From the NCBI RefSeq assembly GCF_963678635.1, contig NC_087068.1, positions 22,223,029 to 22,287,028 on the forward strand: a stretch of 64,000 bases of DNA. The letters are read 5' to 3'. The notes beneath the pieces are model-generated. The model was given only the letters and a program-made list of their open reading frames with translations. It ran no database searches and was not told where the DNA came from. The DNA comes from Symsagittifera roscoffensis (lineage: Eukaryota > Xenacoelomorpha > Acoela > Convolutidae). The position numbers were made by a program, and so were the translations under genes. Positions 1 through 12,547 of the stretch are shown piece after piece. How positions within the stretch are numbered: position 1 is the stretch's first letter; the number at the start of each line of letters is the position of its first letter.

Positions 1-1157
1 TCAGACTATAGACCAATTTCGCTTCTTCCAATTCTGGGCAAAATTTTTGAGCGTATAATTTTTAAACGAGCCCAATCATGTGTAGACAAGTTTAATATCA
101 TCCGAAACAAAACACTCAGTTTGGCTTCAGATCAAATAGAAGCACTGTTGACGCCATCCTTACATTGTTGATAGAAGTTTCAACATCGCTATCGAACAAA
201 AAACTAACTGTTCAGAATACGTTTTTAGACCTAACAAAGGCTTTTGACACAGTTGATCACTCTAATCTGTTAATAAAATTGGAACAAATGGGATTCAGAT
301 GGCCTGTCTTAAATCTCTTGGAATCTTACCTTGACAATCGCTATCAGTACATTGAAACTAACTCTTTTAAGACCGAACTTAAACTGGTATCTTTTGGTGT
401 ACCTCAAGAATCTATCCTTGGCCCACTTTTGTTCATATTATACATAAACGATCTACAAATAGCCACAAAAAACAGGGGTACTTTTGTATGCTGATGACAC
501 TGTTCTGAAATCCACAAACAACAAAGACTATATTGCTTTTGCACATAGATCAGCTTTGCTTGAAGTAAATGATTGGTTAGACAAGAACAAATTGACACTG
601 AATGTCAAAAATACCAAGACCATGAGATACTGTCGGAGCACGAAAACTGAAGAACGACCAGTAAATTATTTTTTAAATGACACCCAAATAGAAGATGTTG
701 AATGTTTTAAATATCTTGGAATTCTCCTTGACTGTAAATTGAATTTTCATCAGCATATTGATAAGGTAAAGAACAAAAGTTTGCAATTCTGTGGAGTGTT
801 TTGAGAAAGTTTCTAACTGGACGGCAATTAATATTTGCGTATAAAAGTTACGTGCAACCAACCATCCAATATGGAGTTTTAGTTTATGCAAATACCGACA
901 AAACCAAACTGTTAGAACTGGAAATGAAAATCAGAAGGCTAATCAGAATAATTTTTTATAAACACAGGATGGATTCAATCACTGAAATAATGCATGATAA
1001 TAAAATATATACCGTAAGAGAATTTTTTGCTTACAAAGTTCTGAAATTAACCGGAAAAATTATTCGAAAAGAGTGCCAAGTTGAAACCTTGAGATTTTCT
1101 ATTACTGAACAAGAATTGAACGTAATTTTTTCAAAGGGAAAAACAAATAAACTATAA
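1..1157 (+). pseudogene. Non-LTR retrotransposon (LINE) reverse transcriptase remnant
   Basis: Fragment of a LINE open reading frame 2, cut by the left edge of the window. In order, the frames read an RT start resembling SDYRPISLLPILGKIFERII, then QFGFRSNRSTVDAIL, then TKAFDTVDH (first catalytic Asp motif), GVPQESILGPLLFILYINDL, YADDTVL (the YxDD catalytic motif) and a thumb-like tail ending near LTGKI. These blocks sit in at least three frames: there is a shift near 115-165, another between the INDL block and YADDT near 480, and another near 800. The element is therefore dead. The motifs fit the Jockey/CR1 side of the LINE tree, but the clade cannot be fixed from this piece. The endonuclease domain would lie left of the window. 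No poly-A tail or target-site duplication was recognised after 1157. Confidence 0.9.
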
Positions 1158-2447
1158 ACAGAAATAAACTCAACAGAGTGTCGATTACACCTAAAATTAA
1201 AAAATTGTTCAACTTCGTAATAATTTTTTTTCCCACCTGGGTCAATTTCTTGAAAAGGAGCTTCCCGGGTTCAATTAAATAGCTTTAATCATAAATTTTT
1301 GGATGTTTACATTCTGGGAAATACAATTTTACTGGGCATGCTTTGAGACTTTTTATTGATCAATAAGTAGAACTTGTTTCTGTTGGTTTCAAAGTTATGG
1401 GTAGAAAAGACTACCTGAGAAAACTAAATTGTTTTTTTTTATAGAGAATGGTTTAAAGGTGCGAATAAAGAGGTTTTACGTTTAATAAATGGTTACCGGT
1501 AGAAACTCCATTGCATTGGATCAAAGAATTTAAGTTTTTTTTTTGTTCTCCGCTTAATGAGCTTAATGAGACACCTGAAAACGGGCCTTGTTGGCTTAAT
1601 GGTGTTCTCCCAAATAATTCTAATTTGTATTTATAAATTTTTATAAATAACTTTGTAACTAGATATTGTTTGGAAACAATTTATGATTATTATTATAAGT
1701 TGGAAGTATTGCGAAGCTCCGCTTTGCCTGTGCGTAATTTATATATTCGAACAACAGTTCATAAAAACATGTTCTAATTTTTTTTTGCACTATTACCTGT
1801 AGTTTTACATATCTAGCCGTGAACAGTAGTATCAATTAGGGAGGTGCTTTGTATGTTGAGTGTAAACAAATACGATAAAAAGTCTACAAATGATTACCGT
1901 TTTCCCTAGTTTCAAGTTTTTTTTTATAGGTTTTGCTTGTCAATTAATCGTTCAACAAAAACTATTTTAAACTATGATAAAGCAAAATATTTTTTACAAA
2001 TGCGGTATGGCAGCAATAGCTTTGCAGTTTTGTATGTGTGTAATAAATATTGCATAGCGTTTTCTGTCTTAAATTCATTTTTTGAAACATTTTGCTGTGA
2101 GTGAGGCTTTCTTTTAGTCGCGATCTCTAAGCGAGCCCTATAAATCAAAAAAGTGTTCAGAATGCTCAAAAAATATAGCAAAAAATTATCTTTGAATGTT
2201 TGAAATAAGGATATTTCGAATAGTAGTTTTTTCTTTTCTTTTGTGTATTTAAATCCGTTCTCCGTCGCGGCTATCTCACCATGTTTTTCAGCCTGTTGTC
2301 TGACTAATTTCGGCCAAATTAGTCTTACAATTCGGCTGGAGACATTTCAGTCCGTAGCGGATTACGGGGCTGGGGAGCAGACGACTCCCTGTTGACCCAA
2401 AGGTACGACTCCCTGTTGACCTTCCCTTTGTACTATATTCAAGACAA
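1158..2447. other. Gene-free AT-rich stretch
   Basis: I see no recognisable coding sequence or element here. It holds T-runs and two near-perfect copies of a short block, GACTCCCTGTTGACC, at about 2381-2420. Short open frames on both strands have no recognisable domain. Confidence 0.5.
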
Positions 2448-2584
2448 TTTGATGAACATATCTTGAAAGTCACTTTGTTGAAGTCAAATTTATTACTCAT
2501 TAGTTAGGAACAAATCATGCTATTATTAAAAGATTTTACCGCATTTTTCTTTAATTCATGTGAGACAATTCATGTCATGAATAT
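2448..2584 (+). repeat. 137-bp direct repeat, left copy, flanking the Bel/Pao element
   Basis: This segment recurs at 9153-9289 in the same orientation, with the same length and about two mismatches. The two copies bracket the Bel/Pao coding region. Trimmed by a base or two, the repeat starts TGATGAAC and ends near CATGTCA, so it has a TG...CA outline, and its minus strand carries an AATAAA. That would suit a short LTR, but 137 bp is short for Bel/Pao and I see no convincing primer-binding site or polypurine tract beside it. Confidence 0.7.
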
Positions 2585-2676
2585 CCTCGGGGAGGGAGAT
2601 CTTATTTGGAACCGAAGGGGAAGGAGTTGAGCCAAGTTTTTGTTGTTGTTGTTGTTGTAATACAATTAAAGTGGTC

Positions 2677-5600
2677 TTAAATCTTCTTTTTTGGGGTTAC
2701 GAGGGCAAGTTTCACCGCTGGTCTCGTTAGAGTACCTAGGGCTGTTTTCAGTTTACACGAGCGCGCGATGCCATCCGAGCCGGTAAAAACTTCTAACACT
2801 CGACCCAGTGGCCAGATGCCTCGTGGTGTAAAGTCCTCAAGTATCCACACGAGGTCATCCTTTTCGAGTGGTTCCTCGGGTTGCGTCCATTTAGTCCTTC
2901 TGATGAGAGTCGGAGCGTACTCTTTAAGTAGACGCCTCCAGAAGCTGTCAAGTCTATCTTTTGCTCGCTTCCAGGACTTGTTGGACAGTTTACTGGTAGA
3001 TGCTTCGTAGAAGGCTGCTGCTGGAGCGTAGACGAATGGACGACCCATTAAGAAGTGGTTGGGTGTCAGTGGAAGGTCGTCGTCAAGGTCGCTACTGACA
3101 TGAGTTAGCGGACGTGAGTTGAGGATTGCCTCGGTCTCGGCTACGATAGTAGCAAATAGATCTCTTGATAGTCGATCAGAACCGAGATTTAGTAAGAATG
3201 CTCGTTTTATCAATGAGACGAGTCGCTCCCACACGCCGCCAAAATGGGGGGCAGCCGGAGGATTTAGGCGCCATTCAACATTGTGGATTTGTAGCGTTTC
3301 AGTTAGGGTGGTTTCGTTGAAGTTGATTGGTTCTGAGCGTAGTTGTTTACGCGCGCCGACGAAGTAAGTAGCGTTGTCAGAGATTAAAAGCTTAGGTGTG
3401 CCTCTCCTAGCAATAAAACGTCTAATTGCCGTTATACAGTTATTCGTAGTAAGGTTGTCTGTCGATTCCAGGTGAACCGCGCGAGTAGAGAGGCATGTGA
3501 AGAGGCAAATATAGCTTTTTTCAGTTGTATCCGTTGTTGCTATGTAGAATGGCCCGATATAGTCAATTCCTGTGTTTTTGAACGGAAATGGGTCGTCAGA
3601 CGGATCGTCGAAACGAGTTGGCGGCAAGTCGGCCATGAGTGGATGTAGCCCTTTGCCTTGGAATCTTCTGCAGAGAAAGCAGTTATGTCTTATCTGTCTG
3701 AGTGTTTTTCGGAGCCCAATGATGACAAAACTTTGTTGCAGGTAGTTGCGAATGTACTCAGTGCCGTGGTGCATGCAGCGGCGATGAGCGCTCTCAATCA
3801 TCATACGCACAATTGGGTCCTTTGCGTTAAGAATTATTGGATACTTTGTTGCGTCCGGTAAAGGTGAGTTTCGTAGTCGTCCTCGCGCGCGAATAACACC
3901 GTTGTCGAGAAAAGGTGACAGCTGTTGCAGTTTGTCTTTGTTTTCAACTTGTTGCTTGGTTCGTAGTTGATTGTAGGTGTCACCAAAGGTTTCTTGCTGG
4001 GACTGTTGATAAAGGAGGCGCTTAGCTTTTTCTAGGTCTTCCATAGTGGTAGAACGTTTGCCGTTTCCCTTAAGTGTATCGACAAAAACTATAACCCGAG
4101 CTGTGACCCGAACTAATCGAAACCAATCTGAAAACCTGGAAGAATCGATTAAGGGTGTAGTTGAGGGGCTAACCGTTGTAGCATTACTTTGTTCCATTAT
4201 TTCGTTGGTCCCCCAAATAGGCTCATTGTTGAGTAGAAATTGTGGTGCATCCAACCAGAGCTTTGCTACGTCTTTAAGTTCAATTCCTCGTGTAGCACTG
4301 TCTGCTGGGTTGAGTCTACCAGGTATTTGTTTCCATTGTTCGGCTTTGCATAAAGTAAGTATTTCACCAACTCTGTTTGCGCAGTAAGTTTTCAGTTTAC
4401 CAGGTGAAGCGATCCAGGACAAAACAGTAGTGCTATCCGTCCAAAAGTGAGTGGAGTGGGGCTTTAATCGCATTTCATCAGTAGCGAACTTGCATAGCCG
4501 AGCACCCATAAGGGCGGCTTGTAATTCCAGTTTAGGAATGCTCTCTTGATTCAGTGGTGCTACCTTTGTTCTGCCAATCAAGAAAGTAGCGTTATGCCAG
4601 AGCTACAAGCAGTTCGGAAGTAGATGCACGTAGCCATTGCGTCTTGCGACGCGTCGCAGAAAATATGAAGCTGTATATCACTAGGTGACAGCTGTGGACC
4701 AAGTAAGCGCGGCAGTCTAACAGGGGGTACTTGTTTGCATTGGTCAACCCATTTGTCAATTATCGGAACAAAGTCACTGGGCACAGTTTCGTCCCAAGAG
4801 ATACCAGACTTCCACAAGTTTTGAAGAAGAATTTTGAGTTTTATGACAAACGGCGCTAGGATGCCTAAGGGGTCGAAAACTCTTGCTACTGTAGAGAGAA
4901 CTGTTCGGAGTGTAGATGATGTAGTATTATTTAGCTTGGTTGTTGGTTGCACGAACATCGTATCGTCAGTTGTGTCCCATTTGACACCCAGAACACGATG
5001 CACTGTAGCATTAGTAGAAACATCGCCTCCATCAATGGAGTAGATCGCGTCATTAGTGTTAGATACGAACTTAGTTAGGTTGAATCCCCCCTGCCTTAGG
5101 GAGGATTTTAGTTGCGTAGTAGAGTCTCTAGCCTCGTGTGTCGTGTTGAACGAGTGAACGAAGTCGTCCATGTAAAAGCTTTTCTGAAGCAGTTGAGCAA
5201 TACTGGGTTTGGTTATGCAGTAATCGGCAGCTGTTTGATGAAGCGCAAAGATGGCAATGGATGGTGAGCATTTTGCACCAAAGATAAGTCGCGTGTATTG
5301 GTATTGTTTGATACCATTTTTAGTAGGCCAAAGGAAGCGAAGCGCATTTTGATCTTCATCTTTAATACCTATTTGCATAAACATACCTTCAATATCCGCT
5401 GATACAGCCACAGGTTTTTCCCGGAATCGTAGTAGAAGTCCAAACATGTTGTTCAGGAGGTCAGGTCCAGTTTCGAGGCAAGAGTTCAGCGAGACGCCTT
5501 TGTACGTTGAGGCGGCGTTTGCCACTCTGCGTACCTTTCCGGGCTTGTTTGGATTAGTTACAGGGTGATGTGGGAGGTACCAAAGTAATTCAGGTTGTGG

Positions 5601-8435
5601 GTATTGGAAAGTAACGGGCTTGACGTAGTTATTTTCCAGGTCGGTAGTAAGCGATTTCTCATAGAGTTGCATGGTTTCAGGGTCTTTTCTGAGCCGTTTT
5701 TGTAGCGATAGCAGTTGAGCTTTAGCTACCGGATAATTGTTTGGCAATTTTATTTCGTTTTTCCAGAGCAGATTTATTTTGTAGCGATCTCCATCGTGCT
5801 CAATACTTTTTTCCATAAATCTTAGTTGTCGTTTGCTTTTATCAGAGTATGTAGCTTTGTTATCTTCCTGGATGCCTGATCCTTCTACTTTCCAGAAATT
5901 TTCCACTAATTCAGTGAGATTAGCGTCTTCTTGATCATTTAAGTCAATGAAGTTAGTTGAGTGTGAACTTGGTCCGGAACTATTAGATTTCTGGTTGAGT
6001 GGGCCAGTGATCGTCCAACCTAGTAGATTTTTTACAGCGTAGGGGGTGCCTGTAGGACCTTTTCTGATATCGCGCTCCGCTATATTCCAGAAAGCATCTA
6101 CGCCAAGCAAAATTTGAACTGTGTTGTCGCCTAGTTCAGGAAAGTTGACATGTCGAAGGTGATTGTAGAGTGAGCACGTGTTGTTAAGGTTGTTTGCGTC
6201 GATAGCGTCAAAACTCAGAGCTTCAACTGAATAGACTGATTGTAGGGTGAAAGTAGGTTTTGTAGCGTTATGTGGTCCGATACTAAGCCGGACCAGCGAG
6301 GAAGACACTTTGTCCTTACTGAAAGCACCTCGTACGCTAAGCTGTAGTTGTTGGCTTGGTTTGCACTGAAGTGTTTCAGCTGTTTTGCTGAGGATATATG
6401 AGCAGCTGCTGCAGTTGTCGAGTATGGCGTAGCAATCTAGTTTGATGCCATTGTTAAACAGTGTTACCGGCATAAATTGTAACTGATTTCTGATGTTGTT
6501 CATATTTTGGATTGGATCTTCAGCTTGTTCCGAGGGCTTGGTTACTGTAGTGCCAAGCTGCATGTTATTTGATTTTTGGTTGTGCGTTTGAAACGGTTTT
6601 TTGTCGATGTGTAGAGTTGAATGGTGTTTCCCTCCGCAGTTGTTGATGAAACATCGCTTGGACGATGTGCATTCACTAAATCTGTGTTTGCCTAAGCAGT
6701 TGAAGCACAGCTTATGTTGCTTCACCAGCTCTGCCCGTTGATCTACGGGAAGTTTCAAAAAGTCTGGACATTTTCCAACATAGTGAACTTGGTTATCTAT
6801 TGGACATGTTAAAGTTGTTGGTCTTGCTGATATTCCTGAAGATTTGTCGTAGTTTTGCCTGGACATAGAAGTAAATTGGTTGGGTCGGCTGTCGGGTTGT
6901 TGTTGCTTCATAGGTTGGCAATTTCGTCCCGCTTGGTTTGGGGCCGACGGCTCTATGTCCAGGTTCTCGCATGCTCGCGAGTAGTTATTGAGGTACTGCG
7001 TCAAGTCTTTGAGTGTAGCATAATCGAGATCGTGTAGCACGCAGTGTTCTTCCCACTTCATTAGTAGACTTACTGGGAGTTTTGATCGAGCAAGTCGGGT
7101 CAGGTTAGTAGAATTTAGATCAGCGGTGTAGCCGTTGAGTTCGAAGTTGTGGATTAGTTTCCGTAGGAAAGCAGCGTATCTTATAAAGCCCTGTGGTTCG
7201 CTTAGTATCAATTTGTCAAACTTTTCAAGTTCCCTGATGAACGCTGACACCACATATTTTGGGTTACCGTATCTACGCACTAATTCAAGTATTGCCTGTT
7301 CATACTGAGAAGAATTGGTTCCGTAGCTCTCTATTAGAGATTTAGCATTATCAGTGCATAATGACTGCAAGTAAGTTATTTTTTCAACCGGGCTTAGGCG
7401 TGGGTTGTTGCCAATCGCAGTCTGGAAGAGTTCGAACCAGTTGTTCCACTCCAGTGGGTTGCCGTCAAACTTTAGTAGTTTTATATCTGGCAATTTGAAT
7501 CCTTTCAAACTGTAGTTGATGGCAGTGGTCGGATGACTGGTAGTGTGGTTGGTGATTTGTCTTTGTTCATTATCGAAAAGGCTGTTGCGTTGTTGTTCGT
7601 GTGATTGTAGGATAGTCCTATGATGGTCGTTGAAGTGGTTGGTAACGAACTGTTCAGATGTAGTAGCAGGACTGTTTGCAATTGAAATTGTTAGCAGACC
7701 ATATCGATTATTGTCAGTTGACATCTGGGCTTCAAGTCTTGAGTTGTCGTTCCAAATGTGATTTTCATTGGAAACTGGTGGAGGCGAGAAATTGTATCGT
7801 AGTGGAGCTCGAAAGTTGAAAGTACACGGGTTTGCAGACGGTGAGACTGATCTGAAATCAGTTGTAGAAGTAGTGATGACACCGTTGACTGTCTGATCCA
7901 TAGCTCTGTTGGTTCCCGGTAGAGGTGGGAAACTGTAGCGTTGGGGAGCGTCTAAGTCGAATGAACTCAAGCCGTAGGTGGATGTGTAAGTTGAGAAGTC
8001 GGCAGCCGTAGTACTGATGAAGTTGTTGGCCAAGTTTTCAGTAGTATTTGAGCTTCTTACTGGTACACTGGCTGTTGCAGATGTGCCTTGCACTCTAAGT
8101 GGGCTGTTAGACCTTGTGGAAACTGAACCATCGTTTGTTAAGACCTTTTCGTATTTTCTAACATTGATTAGTAGGTCGCACTTTCGTTTTCGTAGCGTTG
8201 AAGCAGTGTTGAGGCAGTCTTGTGCTTCCTGAGTAGAAAACGCGGCTAAGTCGTCTGCGAGCGTATCAAGCAGATCAAAACAAGTGGTTATCTCCTCAAA
8301 ACTGAGTTTAACGTACTCGATTTCGCTTGAGTTGGCTATTTGCCTCGTGACTTCTTCCTCAAACTCCTCGAAAGTTTTGTAGCGGCGTCTCCATTGATTG
8401 AGTAGCTGTTGTAAGGTTGGCTTTGTTGGAGCCAT
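2677..8435 (-). mobile_element. Bel/Pao LTR retrotransposon coding region (Gag-Pol), nearly whole
   Basis: Fossil or young copy of a Bel/Pao retrotransposon read from the minus strand. From the right the parts are: a Ser/Asn-rich leader, a Gag-like domain of the DUF1759 kind (LLKFDGNPLEWNNWFELF) around 7300-7500, zinc knuckles with CFNCLGKHRFSEC around 6640-6710, an aspartic protease-like DUF1758 region around 6100-6450, a reverse transcriptase with a YMDD catalytic motif around 5170 and the following Pao-type peptidase_A17 region, RNase H-like sequence around 4400-4560 (LELQAALMGARLCKF; WTDSTTVLSWI), a zinc-binding and DDE integrase around 3000-3800 (LISDNATYF; GGVWERLVSLIKRAF) and a DUF5641-like C-terminal domain. 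The coding region is almost entirely open with about one break, which suggests recent insertion. It spans 5.76 kb, usual for the family. LTRs are uncertain; the only flanking direct repeat found is the 137-bp pair at 2448 and 9153. Confidence 0.93.
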
Positions 8436-9152
8436 TCAAGAAAGTAGTACAAGGAGTAGAAAATATGTATTAAAATTTTACGAGCTCGGATGGCAGCGAT
8501 CGCAAAGTAGTTCCGGTAATGAAGCTTTTATTCTGAGCTTTCTCAAGGTTTTTACTATAATTTACGTTTAATTTTTTGTTAAAGTCAACCAGCCAGAGGT
8601 TTAACCCGGTGGTTAATTAAACAAAGTGAGCTACAGCTCACGCAGTTATGAGTTTTTTAATTATGGTTAAGGACTAAGCGGTGAACCTTTTTTTTCGGTT
8701 TTTTTTTAAGAGTTCAAATGAGTAAAAAAATTTGAGACTTTCAAAATTTTTGTAGAAAGTTTTGTAGATGTGGCTAGTAAACTTTTGTAGTTTTGGGTTT
8801 AAAGAAAACGTTTCAGAAAAAATGGGCTTTTGAAAATTCGCAGTAGCTAGTCTTAGGCTAAAAAGTTTTGGTTATCGGGTTTTGGCTATCAGTATTTTTT
8901 TTATATAAGTGGGAACCTTGTATTTTTTTTTGTGTGTTTAGGTACTACCTTAATACCCCGAGGATTAAAATTAAATTGAACAATTCAGCACTAACATTTC
9001 ACTTTGGAGGTTGTAGATTTCTTAGAAAAAACTGTACAAAAGTTTAGCGCAATTGTTTTAAATTTTAGCACAAGTGGGTTTTGTTATAGCACGAACATGA
9101 ATAAAACTTTCAAAATCGACTATGGGTTTAAAATTTTTGTAGCATTCATGAT
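8436..9152. other. Untranslated leader side of the Bel/Pao element
   Basis: This is AT-rich sequence between the Gag start and the right copy of the 137-bp repeat. It has no coding signal. If the 137-bp repeats are the element ends, this is the leader. A short inverted match, CCCCGAGGAT near 8957, mirrors ATCCTCGGGG near 2583 beyond the Pol end. Confidence 0.4.
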
Positions 9153-9289
9153 TTTGATGAACATATCTTGAATGTCACTTTGTTGAAGTCAAATTTATTA
9201 CTCATTAGTTCGGAACAAATCATGCTATTATTAAAAGATTTTACCGCATTTTTCTTTAATTCATGTGAGACAATTCATGTCATGAATAT
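9153..9289 (+). repeat. 137-bp direct repeat, right copy, flanking the Bel/Pao element
   Basis: Second copy of the segment at 2448-2584, differing at about two positions. It is immediately followed by a partial hAT-type MITE beginning at about 9290, so the right side is a junction with another repeat. Confidence 0.7.
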
Positions 9290-9527
9290 ACTATTTTTGG
9301 TGACGGACCTTAAAATTTTTTTGGTCAAAACTTTCCAAGTGCCTAAAAATGCCTTTTTGGACTGTTTTTTTTAACTTTTCCTGCGGTGCAAAAATTTTGG
9401 CCAAAATGGACTTTTGAGTGCGTTGGGAGAGCTTGGAAAATCAATTTGCTCGATTTTAAAAAATCGACAAAATTTCGAAATTTTTTTGAAAATTCGCCCC
9501 CTCGGGAAAATCTTAGATCCGCCCCTG
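9290..9527 (+). repeat. hAT-type MITE, 5'-truncated copy
   Basis: It begins inside the family at TATTTTTGGTGACGGACC, runs through the shared GGCCAAAA and AGAGCTTGGAAAATCAATTT blocks, and ends at CTTAGATCCGCCCCTG, the terminal inverted repeat of the family best seen intact at 54736-55157. The left terminus is missing. It has no coding capacity; a 62-residue open frame here is incidental. Confidence 0.75.
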
Positions 9528-9919
9528 ATTTCAGTCAATTTACCACTTCAGCATTAATTTTCAAATTAAAATGAATACAAACGGCATTTGCAAGTAGGAT
9601 ACGGTTTCTACTCTTCGCTACGCTTATATCCGGCACGAGATGAATAAAATGTGAGAGCCAGTGTTTGCCGCTAGTCTAGATTATTTCAGTTGTCTCAAAC
9701 TGAAATTGGTTGAAATGTCCAAATTTTCAATTGGCTAAAATTTCTGGTATGTTTTGAGAAATCTCAATACAGTATTGTCATTTTCCGAAATATCTCCGTG
9801 TGAAATGCCTGAATATTTCCGATTTTAGCTAAACTGCTCCAATACAATTGCTCATGTGCTTCATTGTGTCTCGTAATATAAAATTTTTGAGAAAATGTAT
9901 AGTATTTTAAAACTTCGTT

Positions 9920-10369
9920 GTTCCAACTTTCGAAAAAAGTAGCAGAATATTTGCGCTCGTGGTATTTTTTATCTCCCGGCGAAATTCAAGTTTTTAACTA
10001 GTAATTTTTGACGGAGTTTTCTGAGATCATTCAGAAGGTAATGTTGTCTATAGCTCAAATCAAAAAAATAATTCACCTGTGATTTTTTTTGCTAAGTTGT
10101 AGGTTATTAAGGATTGCCAAGGGTTTTAAAATGCAATATATTGGGTGCGATTAACGCGTAAGCGTAAATTAAATCAGTATTAGAAATCGTTCCACATTGG
10201 GTTGAGCAAAGCTCTTTGCTCTGTTTAATATTTTTCTTAACGCGAAATAGACCACTTTGTAGTTTACATAGCATGCAGAGAGATGATTTGAAAATGAGGT
10301 TTGTCTTTAAAAAATTCATCAATTAATTTGTAGTCGTAACATTCAGGGCTTTGCCCTGATACGAGCAGA
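9920..10369 (-). repeat. CGTATCAGGG-family repeat, diverged copy
   Basis: Oldest-looking of six copies in the window of a roughly 530-bp non-coding repeat. It runs from GTTCCAACTTTCG to a CAGGGCTTTGCCCTG hairpin followed by ATACGAGCAG. Shared internal landmarks are TTTTTGACGGA, TAACGCGTAAGCG and AAATCGTTCCA. I call this orientation minus because the hairpin end lies on the right, the reverse of the copies at 49180 and 50564. Confidence 0.75.
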
Positions 10370-12547
10370 ATTACTCATTTTAAGGTTGTTTTCAAAAAAA
10401 CGATCTACCTATTCAACATACTGTTTTATTTTGTTTGAAGTGAAGAGTATTTGCATATTTTTATCAATGGCCCAGTTTGACGTTTTTTGAAATTCATCTA
10501 CAATTCTGCTATTTATATTGAGCTTTCACAAATAATCATGTGTATTTTATTGCTTTCAAAATCAAGTATAAAGCTGCAAACTGCGACTAAATATACCCGA
10601 TTTCTGAATTTTATAGGTTTCATAAATAGTTGCTTTTGATCTTTCAGATTTGAGAATCTTTGTACGTCAATAAGATTTATAAGAAGTGAAACGCAAAACT
10701 GAGAATGACCAATTTTTTGTTGTAGATTTATTTAAATGCTTTTGCACAAAAAACATAAGTTGTTACAGAAATCTTAGATTAACTTGTTATGGTGTCAATC
10801 ATTATAGCACCACTTAAATGAAACGCTGCAAAAATTTGCTATCTCAAGCTGAGGCTTTAGACTCTCATACTTTTTGCTTTCCTAGATATCGCTCGGGACT
10901 TAGTAAAAATCAAAATCTTATAAAAAAACTTGTTAGCATCTTGCAAGTTAATACCTTTATCTTGTAAAATAATTTTTATGAGAAGCTTGGAAAAAGACAA
11001 ATGAAAATGTAAGGTTCTTATAAGAAAATGAATTGAGATGTAAGATTCTTATAAAAAAAACATGGGAGAATTGTATGAGAAATTGAATTATAACATAGGA
11101 AACTGATAAAAAAATTAAATCGGATATAAAAAACTATTATAAAAGACTATTATAAAAGACTATAAAAACTATTAAAACTATTATATAAAAGACTATTAGC
11201 CACAATTGGCTAAAGTCTAAAAACTGGATGAGGTAGCCTGAATCAAATCTCTCGATTTGCTCCAAAGAGGAAGGCTGTAGCTAAATGAAGGCTCAAGGTT
11301 GTTCGTGCGTGACAAAATGTCAAACTGAACAGCTCTTTTTGCAAACTAGCTACCAGTGAGCCAACACCAGCGCGAGAGAAGAGCTAAAAACCCTAAAACA
11401 AATACGCAATCTGAAAAAATCAATAAATCAGAAAAAAAAACATCTAACATCAAAAAATCATAAAACCTTAGGAGGACGCGAAAGCGCCAGCTGAATACAA
11501 ACTAAAGCAATTAATTACTGCAAAAAAAAACTAATTCATAATAGTTCAACCTTGAAAGCATCTTGTGGAATCGTGTAACCAAATGAATTTTTTGTGAATG
11601 AAAACAAAATATTGGATTTTCTATTCCAATAACTGAGAAAACAGTGTTCTGAGCAAACGAGCTCTTTAACTGTATGCTTAAGATGCAGTTAGCTTGACAT
11701 AAAGTTTTGTGTCGTAAACAGCACCACTACGAGAAAGCGTGCATCAAAAAAAACTCCTGGAAAAATACTGTGTACTCATTCCAGAAGCGGCTAGAAAACC
11801 ACAACCGGAAACAAGCCCTCCACAATCAAAAATTACTCAAAATAAAAACGTTATAGGGTAATAAAGAATAGAAACATCATATGAACATCTTTAGTCGTAT
11901 CTTATGGTAACAAAGCCACCACGACCAAACCTACTGTTAGTTCCCATGAAACTGTATAGGGTACAGTAACTTTCGGTAACGGCTAAAAAGTTACAGCCAG
12001 GAAAGAGCTCCAATTCAATGAAAGTTTATACAAAATTTATAGCCCTATAGCGATAAATTTTTGGTTGCAGTTAAAAAACGCAACTAAAGAAACAATTAAA
12101 AATCAAATTTGTGTATCTCTTTTTCTAGAGAAAGTTAACATGAAGAGCCACTTCGGGTCAAGGCTATCTTTTTTTACCCACTACAACAAGTTTGAGACAA
12201 CTGTTTTACCTATTTTAGTGTTTTTATTCAAGTACTATTATAAGTTTGACTGAAGGAAAACTATTAAAAGCCTGCAAAACTGACCGATCAACGGCGCGCA
12301 TGGAATACAATAAAACCAATAACTCGAACCTTTTAAACAAGCTATTGCCTCCATACACTAACAAGCAGATGGAGTTACTCTTTTCAGCTTTAAATCAACA
12401 AAAAAGTAAAATTTCTCCAGGTTATGTTATTGAATAAGATTCATTGATTCACTCTAAATAAGCATAGGAGGGTTGCTTTCTGGAAAATCTGTGAAACAAT
12501 TTCAATTTCCAAACCAAAATTTAAAAACTTGTAAGATTTTTATAAGA
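10370..12547. other. Gene-free AT-rich stretch
   Basis: I recognise no gene or element. Poly-A and poly-T runs and short imperfect repeats of AAAGACTATTATAAAAGACTATA (about 11140-11200, written here in part) are present. Two adjacent open frames of 62-63 codons at 12065-12437 have no recognisable motif. Confidence 0.45.

Noticed and set aside
2768-4387. Several + strand frames of 67-113 codons
   Set aside because: They are antisense to the Bel/Pao integrase and RNase H regions, which are clearly coding on the minus strand.
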